Source: Pseudochryseolinea flava (GTDB taxonomy: Bacteria > Bacteroidota > Bacteroidia > Cytophagales > Cyclobacteriaceae). Taken from it: a stretch of DNA of 64,000 bases. Of the stretch, positions 34,711 through 44,250 are shown piece by piece. A model generated the notes under the pieces. The model saw only the letters and a list, made by a program, of their open reading frames with translations. It made no database searches and had not been told where the DNA came from. A program made the translations under genes and the position numbers. Position 1 is the stretch's first letter; every line of letters begins with the position of its first letter. The DNA is taken from the NCBI RefSeq assembly GCF_003286915.1, contig NZ_QMFY01000005.1:1-64000 (forward strand), read 5' to 3'.

Positions 34711-35795
34711 TGCAAGTTCGCGTAACAAAATATCTCAACCTCAGAACGGACGTTCCGGAAATTCTGCCAAATAACAATCCAGGATTTTTTGTTCCGAACG
34801 ATACGATTACAATTGTCGATACCGTGAAGGGACAAGACTACAAAGGGAATGATGTTTGGTATAAGGTCGAAGGTGGTGGTTTTGTTTGGAGTGGCGCCGT
34901 CGATAAACAAATTCTAAGCGACGCACTAGATTGGTGGCACACAGCATACAACATCGTTGACGTGTGGAATGAGTTTGGTACCTGGGGGAAAGGTGTAAAA
35001 GTAGCGGTGATCGATTCAGGTGTTGATCTTACAAATCCATTCTTAGATCCCAAGCTTATCGTAGCACAAAATGTGGATCCAACGTCAACGGATCTCAACG
35101 ATAGAACAGGTCACGGCACTGCTGTTACGAGCATTATCTGCGGCAATAGGGTCACTAATTTCGGCGCAGCACCACAAGCGGAAGTCCACGTGATCAAAGC
35201 ATATAAGAAGTCGACGATGAAGCCTGAGGAATTACTCGCGGCATTGCGTGCCGTACCATCTAATATCGATATCGTGAACATTTCGCAAGCATTTTCTTTT
35301 TCGGCATCGCTTGAGGAAGAATTAGTGAAATACTTTAACGAACATCGGAATAAAGTTTTTGTATGTTCTGCGGGAAATGATGGCATACACCAGGAAGTGA
35401 ATAACCTGCCTGCATCGATTTCATCGAAGTGTGAAAATGTGATCGCGGTAGCAGCGCTGAATGAACAAGGTGCTGTTTCTACGAATTTTTCTGTTCGATC
35501 AAAACATCTTACGCTAGCTGTCCCTGGAGAAGGCATAAACTATGCGAACAGGTTTGATCCGAGTAAAATGTACGATGGGGTAGGAACAAGTTTTGCCTCG
35601 CCGATCGTGACCGGGCTCCTTGCCTTGGCAAAAGCATTCCTTCAGGACAATAACAAAGATTCGCAGGCAAAAACCGTCGCGGATATTTTGAAACAAACGG
35701 TGACGCGGAAACCACAAGAAGAACTGCTTTACGGATTGGGTATTCTTAACCCTGTTGAATTTTCTAAAAAAATTAAATCAATCTCTCGAGTATGA
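34707..35795 (+). CDS. Subtilisin-like (S8) protease with N-terminal SH3-like domain
   Basis: A 362-residue protease. Residues about 1-65 form a bacterial SH3-like domain ('YLNLRTDVPEILPNNNPGF' and WYKVEGGGFVWSGAV). The catalytic triad is complete: Asp103 in VAVIDSGVD, His136 in GHGTAVTSI and Ser295 in GTSFASPIVTG, with the oxyanion region CSAGNDG. There is no signal peptide, so the enzyme is probably cytosolic, unlike most S8 proteases. Translation starts at the ATG at 34707 or 34710; either overlaps the previous stop (ATGATG). The next gene starts inside its stop region. Confidence 0.9.
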   Translation: MMQVRVTKYLNLRTDVPEILPNNNPGFFVPNDTITIVDTVKGQDYKGNDVWYKVEGGGFVWSGAVDKQILSDALDWWHTAYNIVDVWNEFGTWGKGVKVAVIDSGVDLTNPFLDPKLIVAQNVDPTSTDLNDRTGHGTAVTSIICGNRVTNFGAAPQAEVHVIKAYKKSTMKPEELLAALRAVPSNIDIVNISQAFSFSASLEEELVKYFNEHRNKVFVCSAGNDGIHQEVNNLPASISSKCENVIAVAALNEQGAVSTNFSVRSKHLTLAVPGEGINYANRFDPSKMYDGVGTSFASPIVTGLLALAKAFLQDNNKDSQAKTVADILKQTVTRKPQEELLYGLGILNPVEFSKKIKSISRV

Positions 35796-37891
35796 AAAAG
35801 TTTAAAATAATACTGTTGATGATGATGATCGGCACCACAGCGCTGTGCCAAACTTTATACTACGAGGCGAAGACCTTAAAACGAATCGTCGGCAATTCTA
35901 TTGAAGATTATGATTACCCTTCGTCGATTGAGTGCCAAGCAAGTCCATTCAGTACAGCGTGCGGCGACTATGCGATGTTTTTAGAAATTCTTCGGAAGTA
36001 TGCGCCGGATTCGCTTAAGAAAGCGACTAACAAGATGGTGATCGAACACTATAAGAAAACAAATCCATTTTTTTCAGCACTATCAGATCCAACCAATGAA
36101 GTATCCGGTGCCGAACGAAAAGGACTGGGTGGTCTTTTATCAAGCGCCGTGAGTTCTGTAGGTGGTATCGATGTTACCGCTTTTGCCGATGGCCTTGCAC
36201 AATTTTTAGTAGAGCGAACGAAGGAAGAATTGAATGTGACATTTTTTGAGAAGCTGAAGAAGTTACTGGATGATTATCCAGAGTTTGCTGTCGTGTTTCC
36301 TAACACCCAAGTGTTTCTTGAAAATTTTGAGTCATGGCAATATGCGAATCTTATCACGACCATGCGTGAAGCTTTTCACAAAGACCTCAATGCCATACTG
36401 TCAAACTTGATTGAGTTGCGTGATTTGAAAGCGTGGTCTTGTCCTGAAAAATCTAAAACATGTAAAGCAAGGGTAGAAGAACTTGAGAAATTCTTTGCGA
36501 CCAACGAGGGTTTGATCATGCTTTCTGCTTTTCAATTTGGAAATGCGTTGCAAGGCAATATGAAAATGGTTGACGCTATCAATGGTATATCATCGAAGGA
36601 ATTTCTTTTGGGGATAACTAATAGTGATTCGATCGTCCAGCGTGACTTTCGTAATAGCGTTCAGTTGTTAAATATCATGAACATGAGTTTGCGCAGTGTT
36701 GAAATCGGTAGGAATTATATTTCGAATGCTGAATTTCAGGAGCTAGTCAGCGATCAAACATTGCAGAAATTATTTCTCGGGCTGTTCTATGAACAAGTAT
36801 CCGTCGCAAATATTCGATTCGGTGCTGACAATATCTCGGTCGCTTCTATTCTCGTACGCGCGAATAATCTGAAACGCTACTTTGAATTGATTTTGCAGGA
36901 ACAAGAAGACTTCATAACGGCGGTCCATGAACTGCAAAGTAAGAAGCAATCAGGAAAAGCGGTTGCCGAAGACTACGTTGCTGTTTACGATGCGGGGAAT
37001 ATGTTGCTGCAGACTATACTTAATTTTCAAGTGATTGACGCAAGTATCCCGAGGACAACTGAGATGGATAAGTTCTTTACCATCACAAATTCGGTTTCCA
37101 GTATTTCGCACGATATCGTGTCAAAGAATTATCATGCCGCGGTGGTATCTATTTTGAAATTGTTTGATGATCAAGTGAAGCGACAAGGTGTTGCTAACCT
37201 TGATGACTTTAAGTCTTCATTTTTGAACTACGCTACTTTTGGAGCTAACGTAGTGAAGTCGGAGTCGCCCGAGGACGTGAAGAAAGCCATTAAAGCGGTG
37301 GCGCTACCCGCAGGCAGTTCATCAATTAAGAAGACAACTGATTTTAACGTGGCCTTGAATGCTTACGTTGGTTTTGTGTATGGCGAGGATAGACCAGCCA
37401 AAGATCGATACACGACCACTGATGCAAATGGAAATTCGGTTGATGTTAAATTGAATGGCGGGAAAGCACTAGCGATTTATGCGCCAGTAGGAATAACCGT
37501 GAGCAAAGGGATGTTATTTAGTAAAAGAAATCCATGGTCTTTATCCGCATTCATTTCGATGATTGATGTGGGTGCACTTGTGGGATATCGTTTTACAAAT
37601 GATTCGACCAGCACCGTGAGTTCTGAAGTTAAGTTCGCTAACATTTTTGCGCCAGGAGGAAACATTGCAATTGGCCTACCATGGGTACCGATCTCTATAG
37701 GTTATGGATTTCAGTTTATTCCATCGCTTCAGCGAAATCCCAGCGACAACTCACTTTATAAAGTTGATTATTCTGGATGGAGAAATAATCAGTTTTTTAT
37801 TAGCGTTGATATTCCGTTGGTGAACTTGTATACAGGGAAGAAGTATATGTTGTCTAAGCGACGTTCGGTCACGAATAAGAAGAAACAATAG
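35792..37891 (+). CDS. Large exported protein of the protease operon, unknown
   Basis: A 699-residue protein with signal peptide 1-19 (ending TALCQ). The middle (about 60-480) is helix-rich with leucine and charged residues, while the last 140 residues (about 550-690) alternate hydrophobic and polar residues in a beta-rich, barrel-like manner ('APVGITVSKGMLF', 'NIAIGLPWVPISIGYGFQF'). The chain could be anchored in or bound to the outer membrane. Four cysteines lie in the first third. The start overlaps the subtilase stop, so all three genes are translated together. I do not recognise the family. Confidence 0.7.
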   Translation: MKKFKIILLMMMIGTTALCQTLYYEAKTLKRIVGNSIEDYDYPSSIECQASPFSTACGDYAMFLEILRKYAPDSLKKATNKMVIEHYKKTNPFFSALSDPTNEVSGAERKGLGGLLSSAVSSVGGIDVTAFADGLAQFLVERTKEELNVTFFEKLKKLLDDYPEFAVVFPNTQVFLENFESWQYANLITTMREAFHKDLNAILSNLIELRDLKAWSCPEKSKTCKARVEELEKFFATNEGLIMLSAFQFGNALQGNMKMVDAINGISSKEFLLGITNSDSIVQRDFRNSVQLLNIMNMSLRSVEIGRNYISNAEFQELVSDQTLQKLFLGLFYEQVSVANIRFGADNISVASILVRANNLKRYFELILQEQEDFITAVHELQSKKQSGKAVAEDYVAVYDAGNMLLQTILNFQVIDASIPRTTEMDKFFTITNSVSSISHDIVSKNYHAAVVSILKLFDDQVKRQGVANLDDFKSSFLNYATFGANVVKSESPEDVKKAIKAVALPAGSSSIKKTTDFNVALNAYVGFVYGEDRPAKDRYTTTDANGNSVDVKLNGGKALAIYAPVGITVSKGMLFSKRNPWSLSAFISMIDVGALVGYRFTNDSTSTVSSEVKFANIFAPGGNIAIGLPWVPISIGYGFQFIPSLQRNPSDNSLYKVDYSGWRNNQFFISVDIPLVNLYTGKKYMLSKRRSVTNKKKQ

Positions 37892-37908
37892 CAATATGCA
37901 ATAGAAGA

Positions 37909-37943
37909 AATGCGTTGCCGTAATACAGCAACGCATTTTTTTT
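37909..37943 (+). terminator. Intrinsic terminator after the protease operon
   Basis: A perfect 10-bp stem (aatgcgttgc 37909-37918, gcaacgcatt 37928-37937) is followed by eight T. Confidence 0.85.
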
Positions 37944-37946
37944 ATA

Positions 37947-40271
37947 CTATTTTTTAGGTTTAGCGCCCATCACGAAAGTGAGTGTACCTCCTTGCGTGAT
38001 GTCTGCGTGTCGAATGAAATATGTATCCAATGTTTTTCCATTGAGCATGACCTTCTGAACGTAAACATTTTTGTCACTTTGATTTTGCGTTTTCACCGTA
38101 AAGGATTTTCCATTCTCAAGGTTTATCGTTGCCTCTATGATTGCAGGACTTCCCAGCGCATACACATCTGACCCCGGTGCTACTGGATAAAATCCCAGTG
38201 AAGAGAAAATAAACCATGCGCTCATTTGACCACAGTCGTCATTTCCGCCCAGACCATCCGGTGTTGGTTGATATTGTTTCTTCAAAATCATTCTGATTTT
38301 ATCCTGCGTTTTCCATGGTGTACCTGCCCAGTTGTATAAGTACGCAACATGATGCGCCGGCTCGTTGCCATGAACATAATTTCCAATGATACCTTCACGG
38401 GTGATATCTTCTGTTTCAGCAAAGAATTTATCCGGTAGATACATCGTGAATAAGGAGTCGAGGTGCGTAACGAATTTTTTCTTTCCCCCCATTGTTTCGA
38501 TCAGCGCATCCGGATCCTGCGGCACATAGAGACTGTAATTCCAAGCATTGCCTTCAATAAATCCTTGACCATGCGTGCTCAATACATCGAAATCCTTTTT
38601 AAATACACCCGCTGTATTTTTTGGGCGCGTGTAACCGATGCTCTTGTCAAATACATTGCGCCAGTTTTGTGACCGCTTCATAAACTCGTCGTAAATGTCC
38701 ATACGATTTAATTTTTTCGCCATTTGCGCGATGCACCAATCATCGTAGGCATATTCTAACGTCATGGATACTGATGATCCACTTTTTTCATCAGGTACAT
38801 AGCCGAGCTTGATGTATTCTGGCAATGCACCGTAGTGCTTGTTCTTTGCCGTGGTTACGCATGCATCGAGGGCTTTGTTTGCATCAAAATTTGCGTTGCC
38901 TTTGATCACCGCGTCAGCAATTACGGAAACACTGTGGTAGCCGATCATGCACCAATTTTCATTTGCGTGGTGCGACCATACTGGTAACATGTCGTGAGCA
39001 CTTTGGTCGTAATGGGCGAGCATCGACTTAATCATATCTTCATTACGCTTGGGTTGAAGCACGTTGAACAAAGGATGAAGCGCGCGATAGGTATCCCACA
39101 AAGAAAACGTTGTATAGTTCGTGAAATCTTTTGCTTGATGATCGTTTTGGTCAAGCCCTTTGTATTGTTGATCTCGATCCATGTACAATGTCGGGCCGAG
39201 GAAAGCGTGATACATTGCCGTATAGAAATTTGTTTTATCCGCTGCAGACAGTGTTGTCACTTTTACTTTGCTTAATTCTTTATTCCACAGCGCTTGGCCA
39301 TCGGCTTTTGCTTTTTCAAAATTCCAATGAGGCAACTCTGCTTTTAAATTGTCGACTGCTCCAGCCATGCTGACAGGAGAGAGTGCCATCTTTACTTTGA
39401 TCTTTTCGTTCGCGGCTGTTTTGAAATCGAAGAAGAATTTCAATTGCCTTCCTGCTGCCTCAGGAAAATTATTGCGCTGATCAAATTTTCCCCAGAAGCC
39501 GCGATACACCTGCGATTTTGAAACATCTTGGTTGCCATACTTCGTAAATGGTTTCGAAAAAGTCATCGCGAAATACATGGTTCTTGTTCGCGCCCAACCT
39601 GCCGTTTCGCGATAACCAGTGATTAAGGTATCATTCTCGATGCGCACAAAGGTCCAAACGTTTTTATCGCTGTAGTTGTAGATACCTGCCGTGAGATCGA
39701 GGATGATATGTGCTTCATCCGATTGTGGAAAAGTGTACTGATGGAAACCAACGCGTGCGCTAGTGGTCATTTCAGCGACGATGTTATGGTCGTCAAGTTT
39801 TACCTTGTAATAGTTCGGCTCGGCAACTTCATTGTCATGGGAAAACTTTGAGCGATAACCGGTTTCTGGACGGTCTTCCGTACCAGGATTGAGTTGAAGT
39901 TTGCCGGTAGTGGGCATCACCAGAAAATCACCAAGATCAGAATGTCCTGTGCCGCTGAAATGCGTGTGACTAAATCCTGTGATCGTTACATCGTCGTATT
40001 GATAGCCGGCGCAATACTTGTAAACGGGACCGTTGTATTTTCCATTGTGCTCATACGATAGTGTATCGGTCTCTGGGCTTAGTTGTACCATTCCAAAAGG
40101 TACCGTCGCGCCCGGATACGTGTGTCCCATCTTGTGGGTGCCAATCATTGGATTAACAAACTTGACGAGATTGTCGGATTGCTGCGCGTTCAGGTTGATG
40201 ACAACGAAAGCAAATAATAAACTTAAAAAGATCTTCACGGTAGTAAGTTTAGGTTTCTCCAAAAATATCAT
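37947..40271 (-). CDS. GH92-family alpha-mannosidase
   Basis: A 774-residue exported protein (signal peptide ending LNAQQ). It carries GH92 landmarks: 'VNPMIGTHKMGHTYPGATVPFG', 'FTNYTTFSLWDTYRALHPLF' (acidic residues of the active site), 'GGNDDCGQMSAWFIFSSLGFYPV' and a late beta-sandwich. The family cleaves alpha-1,2 or other mannosidic linkages in a calcium-dependent, inverting way. The first Met could be replaced by an in-frame GTG 36 bp on (at 40235), which would give a neater signal peptide. No sus-type genes lie next to it. Confidence 0.92.
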   Translation of the reverse strand: MIFLEKPKLTTVKIFLSLLFAFVVINLNAQQSDNLVKFVNPMIGTHKMGHTYPGATVPFGMVQLSPETDTLSYEHNGKYNGPVYKYCAGYQYDDVTITGFSHTHFSGTGHSDLGDFLVMPTTGKLQLNPGTEDRPETGYRSKFSHDNEVAEPNYYKVKLDDHNIVAEMTTSARVGFHQYTFPQSDEAHIILDLTAGIYNYSDKNVWTFVRIENDTLITGYRETAGWARTRTMYFAMTFSKPFTKYGNQDVSKSQVYRGFWGKFDQRNNFPEAAGRQLKFFFDFKTAANEKIKVKMALSPVSMAGAVDNLKAELPHWNFEKAKADGQALWNKELSKVKVTTLSAADKTNFYTAMYHAFLGPTLYMDRDQQYKGLDQNDHQAKDFTNYTTFSLWDTYRALHPLFNVLQPKRNEDMIKSMLAHYDQSAHDMLPVWSHHANENWCMIGYHSVSVIADAVIKGNANFDANKALDACVTTAKNKHYGALPEYIKLGYVPDEKSGSSVSMTLEYAYDDWCIAQMAKKLNRMDIYDEFMKRSQNWRNVFDKSIGYTRPKNTAGVFKKDFDVLSTHGQGFIEGNAWNYSLYVPQDPDALIETMGGKKKFVTHLDSLFTMYLPDKFFAETEDITREGIIGNYVHGNEPAHHVAYLYNWAGTPWKTQDKIRMILKKQYQPTPDGLGGNDDCGQMSAWFIFSSLGFYPVAPGSDVYALGSPAIIEATINLENGKSFTVKTQNQSDKNVYVQKVMLNGKTLDTYFIRHADITQGGTLTFVMGAKPKK

Positions 40272-40307
40272 TTAAAGATAACCTAAAGGAAGAAAAATGA
40301 TGGAAGG

Positions 40308-40967
40308 CTAAATTTTGCTAAATCCTTTTACCTCAATGACGATTTCGTGGTGCTGCACGGGATGGAAGAATACTAATTTCGAAGCCGTTAACGCGATTGC
40401 ATTGGGCTGATAAGCGATGGAAGATCCATATAATTCGTCTCCGATAACAGGGCAGTGAACATGGGCGAGTTGCGCGCGTATTTGGTGAAACTTTCCCGTG
40501 TGCAGTGCGATATCCCAAAGAAATCTGTTTTCTTCCAGTGCTGTGACTTTGTAAGCGAGGTTGGCTTGTTCCGTATAGGGTATAGCTTCTTCATAGATGG
40601 CCGCTTTTTTCTTTTCCTTTCGATGCCAATGATCAAGTGTTCCCTGAGCTTGAGCGGGGGTATTTGATGTCAACGCTTGATAGAATTTTTTTACACGACG
40701 CTCTGCAAATTGTTCACTCAAGTTTTTCAATACACTGCGTTGTTTGGCAAAAAGGACAATGCCACTGACAGGTCGATCTAGACGGTGGATGTGTTGCGCG
40801 TACACTTCATTGCCCTTGGCCACATTGTTTCTGATGTAGCCCTGCACTTGATGAAGAAGATTATGGTGCCCGTTACGATCGGGTTCGACCATTAAACCGT
40901 GAGGTTTGTTGATCACGAGGACGTACTCGTCTTCAAAGAGGATATGGTTCGAAACGTTGATGAGCAT
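40308..40967 (-). CDS. RluA-family RNA pseudouridine synthase
   Basis: A 219-residue enzyme with the catalytic motif HRLDRPVSGIVLFAK (the Asp is the catalytic residue), 'VINKPHGLMVEPDRNGHHN' near the N-terminus and 'HTGKFHQIRAQLAHVHCP' at the RNA-binding side. It lacks an S4 domain, which is common for short RluA-type members. The target RNA is unknown. Confidence 0.9.
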   Translation of the reverse strand: MLINVSNHILFEDEYVLVINKPHGLMVEPDRNGHHNLLHQVQGYIRNNVAKGNEVYAQHIHRLDRPVSGIVLFAKQRSVLKNLSEQFAERRVKKFYQALTSNTPAQAQGTLDHWHRKEKKKAAIYEEAIPYTEQANLAYKVTALEENRFLWDIALHTGKFHQIRAQLAHVHCPVIGDELYGSSIAYQPNAIALTASKLVFFHPVQHHEIVIEVKGFSKI

Positions 40968-41262
40968 TGAGGTTACGCGGTAATGGATTTGCGATTTATC
41001 CTCAAAGCTAAAAAACGAGGCGCTACCACTTCAATATTTTAAATCACTATTTCTGGTGATGTAAAAGTTCTGGAGGTAACGTTCCTTTGTGATTCACCGT
41101 CACCAAAGCAGACGCCTAACAGTAGTTTGTTATGCGCATGATGAAAGTTTACCAAGAACTTTCGCGTCCACTATCTTTCCCAGCCAATAAATTTAATTGA
41201 TAAACATCAAGTTTTAGTTTCCTTAACCTTCGTAAGTTTATTACCAAATGTCTAATCGTTAT
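40968..41262. promoter_or_regulatory. Intergenic region with FNR-like box before the first T9SS gene
   Basis: The region holds TTGATAAACATCAA at 41197-41210, a perfect FNR-type palindrome (TTGAT-N4-ATCAA), and a plausible Bacteroidota-type -7 hexamer near 41232 (TAAGTTTA, one mismatch to TAnnTTTG). The rest shows no gene. Confidence 0.4.
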
Positions 41263-44052
41263 ATGAAAAAACTTTACATCTTAAGTATACTGTTAAGTAT
41301 ACTCTTCATGCAAGCACAAGCGAACACGCGGCGTTCGAACATTGTGGTAAATGGCCCTCAGGCCGCACTCTCAGCTCCATATTATATATTCGGAACTTAT
41401 CTTGTCGACGAAACCGACATTGAGTTTAAAGTTTCAAATCCAAATGGTGTTGGTATAACTGAGATTTATCGTTCGGAGTCAGAGTTTTCCGGCTACGTTC
41501 TTGTCGACACTTCTTCGCAAGCTGAGTTTCACGTGTTGCAAAATAACATGAAGCCACGGACTAATTTCTACTATAAGTTTCGTGTTGTGAACGGCGCGGA
41601 AGTATCGCCTTATTCTGAGGTGTTGAAGACGCTCACGTATTCTGTTTTCTATCCGCCAACATTTACGGCAACGGCAGTAACACAGAACGATATTGAATTT
41701 GAAATCGTCGACAATAGCTACAACGATATGGTCTATCATCTGTATCGCGTTGCTTCTCCATTTAATATAGAGATCAAACAGTGGCCTTCTACGGACTCCG
41801 GAGCAGTTTTCACGGCGGCTGATGGAAGTCTCCCTGCTGGAAAGAAGTTCACCTATATCCTCACCGCTGAAGTATATGCAGAAGGCTTTCCTGAAGTTTT
41901 TGCTGCCGAGGTAACCGTGCAACTTCCGCTTGTAGCACCTGTGTTGGACGAGGAGGCCCCTGAACTGAATACGTGTGGTGCCGTTGTTGATATCGAGTTT
42001 TATGATGAGAACTACTACAACAATGATGCACAATTGCAGGTTTATCGCGCTGAAAATGAAAATGGACCCTTTCAACACGTTGCCACTATACCACGTAATT
42101 GGTATTCATTTCAAGATAGTGTTAGTCCACGCACTACCTATTATTATAAGATGCGCGCAGTGGACGATACAGCAACGTCAGCATTTTCAAACACTGTAAA
42201 AAGAGTAACGACTTCAAATTGGTACAAGCCAGTGTTTACCGGTGTTTACGACGGCGACAAAGTAACGCTAAGCTTAAAAGACAGAAGCTATGCAGACGAA
42301 CATTATTCGATTGTGAGAATGTCGTTTGGTGATGCAGATCCTAACGTGACGTTACTTCATGAATACGCGATGAGCGATTCTGGTAGAACTGAGATCTTCG
42401 TTGATTCGACCGTACAAGCTAATAAATCGTACATGTATTTCTTGGCGACGAAAACAACACACTATTGCGAAAGCAGTCCGTGGTATGAAGATGTTGCTGA
42501 GGTAGAAATCTTAACGGGGCAACTTCAAGCCGTGCAGATTTATGATGGGCCACCGAATGAATTCGCGTGTGGCGCGAAAACAGTTCTTGAATTCGCTGAA
42601 CTCTTCGATACGGATGCTGTAATCGAAGTATTTAGATCTGATTCATTGAATGGAACTTATGCGTATGCAGGGATGGCTGGTCAAGGTCAGTACAGCTACG
42701 TTGACGATGTTCAACCGCGCAGAACTTATTTTTATAAAGTGCGTGCGAGAAAAGGATCATTGCTATCTGATTTCTCGAACATTGTTAGCCGTACCAGTGC
42801 GTCGAACTGGTATAACCCGAGCGTAACAACAAGTTGGAGTGGCTCAACGCTTTCAATTCATTTCAAGGACAACAGTTATGCAGATGCGCACTATACCATT
42901 TCAAGAAATGCTGATTTCGAGGATACGAAATACATCGCTTTCGAGTATGTCATGAGCGACTCTGGACGCACGGTTGTGTTCAATGAATCTGATCTTGTGC
43001 CAGGCAAAACATATTTTTACGACGTCTATGCAACGACAACTGTTTATTGTGATGGCTATCCATACAACGATGGTGTCGGTTCTTTTGAGGTGACTGCACC
43101 TGTGAATTATACTATCAACGGATTTACGCTGGTTGATCCAACGACAGATCAGGACATTGGTCCGCTCACGCACATGATGGTTGTTGACGGATCGAAGATG
43201 CCAAACATCAGAGCCAACACAGATGCAGCCTCGGTATCGGTCATGTTCTTCTTGAATGGAAAGCGTCATGCTGATAATGGTGGTCCGATCTTCACATACT
43301 TCAGCGAGAAGAATGGTGACTATAAGCCAGGTACACTCACGCCAGGACGTTATCTTCTCGTGGCAACGGCATCAAGCGCGAAGAATGGTGGTGGTGTGAG
43401 CGGTCCAACAGTACAGATTGAGTTCTTCGTGACGAATCCAGGTGCAGAATACAAGATTAATAGTTTTACGCTTGTAGATCCTGCAACAGACCAAGACCTC
43501 GGACCGCTCGAGAACGGTGCCGTGATCGATGCCTCACAACTTGCTAATATTCGTGCGAATGCAACATCGAATACAAAGAGCGTGATGTTTTTCCTTAATA
43601 ATAAACGCCGTGCAGATAATGGTGCACCGATTTTTACATACTTCCCAGAAAAGAATGGTGATTATGAATCAGGTTTAGCTACAGCAGGACACTATGTCTT
43701 AAAAGCGACACCTTCTAGTGAATACAACGGAGGGGGTACTGTTGGACAAACGGTAACGATAGAGTTTGATGTTGTGGCAGCTACTTCAGCACGACTCGAG
43801 ACTGTTAGTTTGTTCCCTAATCCAGTAAACAGAGAATCACAACTTCAGATTCAGGCCGCACCTGGGTCGGTAGTGAAGATTCAATTATTCGATTCTTTTG
43901 GTATAACCGTTTTACCGGAGATTGCTGGCAATGTTGACGCTAATGGAACAGTTGTTGAGTCAATAGGTCAATTGAATTTGAAAAGAGGAACGTATGTATT
44001 GGTTGTTGTGATTGATGGCAATCGTACAACGAAGCGCTTCTCGGTAGAATAA
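41263..44052 (+). CDS. T9SS-secreted fibronectin-type-III repeat protein
   Basis: A 929-residue protein begun at the ATG at 41263 (signal peptide 1-20); an ATG 15 bp upstream is possible. It has about five FnIII-like modules, then two copies of a 114-residue module starting near 43111 and 43453 ('FTLVDPTTDQDIGPL', 'VMFFLNNKRRADNGAPIF' and 'YFPEKNGDY'), and finally a type IX secretion sorting domain (SLFPNPVNRES... to the end). It is thus a cell-surface or secreted adhesin or binding protein. A paralogue follows at 44251. Confidence 0.88.
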   Translation: MKKLYILSILLSILFMQAQANTRRSNIVVNGPQAALSAPYYIFGTYLVDETDIEFKVSNPNGVGITEIYRSESEFSGYVLVDTSSQAEFHVLQNNMKPRTNFYYKFRVVNGAEVSPYSEVLKTLTYSVFYPPTFTATAVTQNDIEFEIVDNSYNDMVYHLYRVASPFNIEIKQWPSTDSGAVFTAADGSLPAGKKFTYILTAEVYAEGFPEVFAAEVTVQLPLVAPVLDEEAPELNTCGAVVDIEFYDENYYNNDAQLQVYRAENENGPFQHVATIPRNWYSFQDSVSPRTTYYYKMRAVDDTATSAFSNTVKRVTTSNWYKPVFTGVYDGDKVTLSLKDRSYADEHYSIVRMSFGDADPNVTLLHEYAMSDSGRTEIFVDSTVQANKSYMYFLATKTTHYCESSPWYEDVAEVEILTGQLQAVQIYDGPPNEFACGAKTVLEFAELFDTDAVIEVFRSDSLNGTYAYAGMAGQGQYSYVDDVQPRRTYFYKVRARKGSLLSDFSNIVSRTSASNWYNPSVTTSWSGSTLSIHFKDNSYADAHYTISRNADFEDTKYIAFEYVMSDSGRTVVFNESDLVPGKTYFYDVYATTTVYCDGYPYNDGVGSFEVTAPVNYTINGFTLVDPTTDQDIGPLTHMMVVDGSKMPNIRANTDAASVSVMFFLNGKRHADNGGPIFTYFSEKNGDYKPGTLTPGRYLLVATASSAKNGGGVSGPTVQIEFFVTNPGAEYKINSFTLVDPATDQDLGPLENGAVIDASQLANIRANATSNTKSVMFFLNNKRRADNGAPIFTYFPEKNGDYESGLATAGHYVLKATPSSEYNGGGTVGQTVTIEFDVVAATSARLETVSLFPNPVNRESQLQIQAAPGSVVKIQLFDSFGITVLPEIAGNVDANGTVVESIGQLNLKRGTYVLVVVIDGNRTTKRFSVE

Positions 44053-44071
44053 TATTATAGGACTATCAAAG

Positions 44072-44121
44072 ATGTCTGCGTTGGCATGTAATTTTACATA
44101 CGGCGCAGACATTTTCTTTTT
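44072..44121 (+). terminator. Intrinsic terminator after the first T9SS gene
   Basis: Stem atgtctgcg (44072-44080) with cgcagacat (44104-44112), an inner complementary stretch, and a T-rich tail. Confidence 0.8.
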
Positions 44122-44250
44122 AAAGCGTCGCTGTCGAGGTAACCAAGCCTTCATCCATGGCTCTCGAAAATTTTTAAACTTTATTTAAATGTGAACGCAT
44201 TTTTTTAGCGAGGACGAATTGTAGATTTCGAATTCAACAAATCCCTCGTT

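Noticed and set aside
33481-37891. Reading the protease operon as a gasdermin-type or caspase-type death system
   Set aside because: No gasdermin-like pore-forming protein or caspase fold is visible; the third protein is exported and large, unlike bacterial gasdermins.
41479-42078. A 199-codon antisense frame inside the first T9SS gene
   Set aside because: The sense strand has a clear signal peptide, FnIII repeats and sorting domain; the antisense translation is of low complexity and unlike any family.
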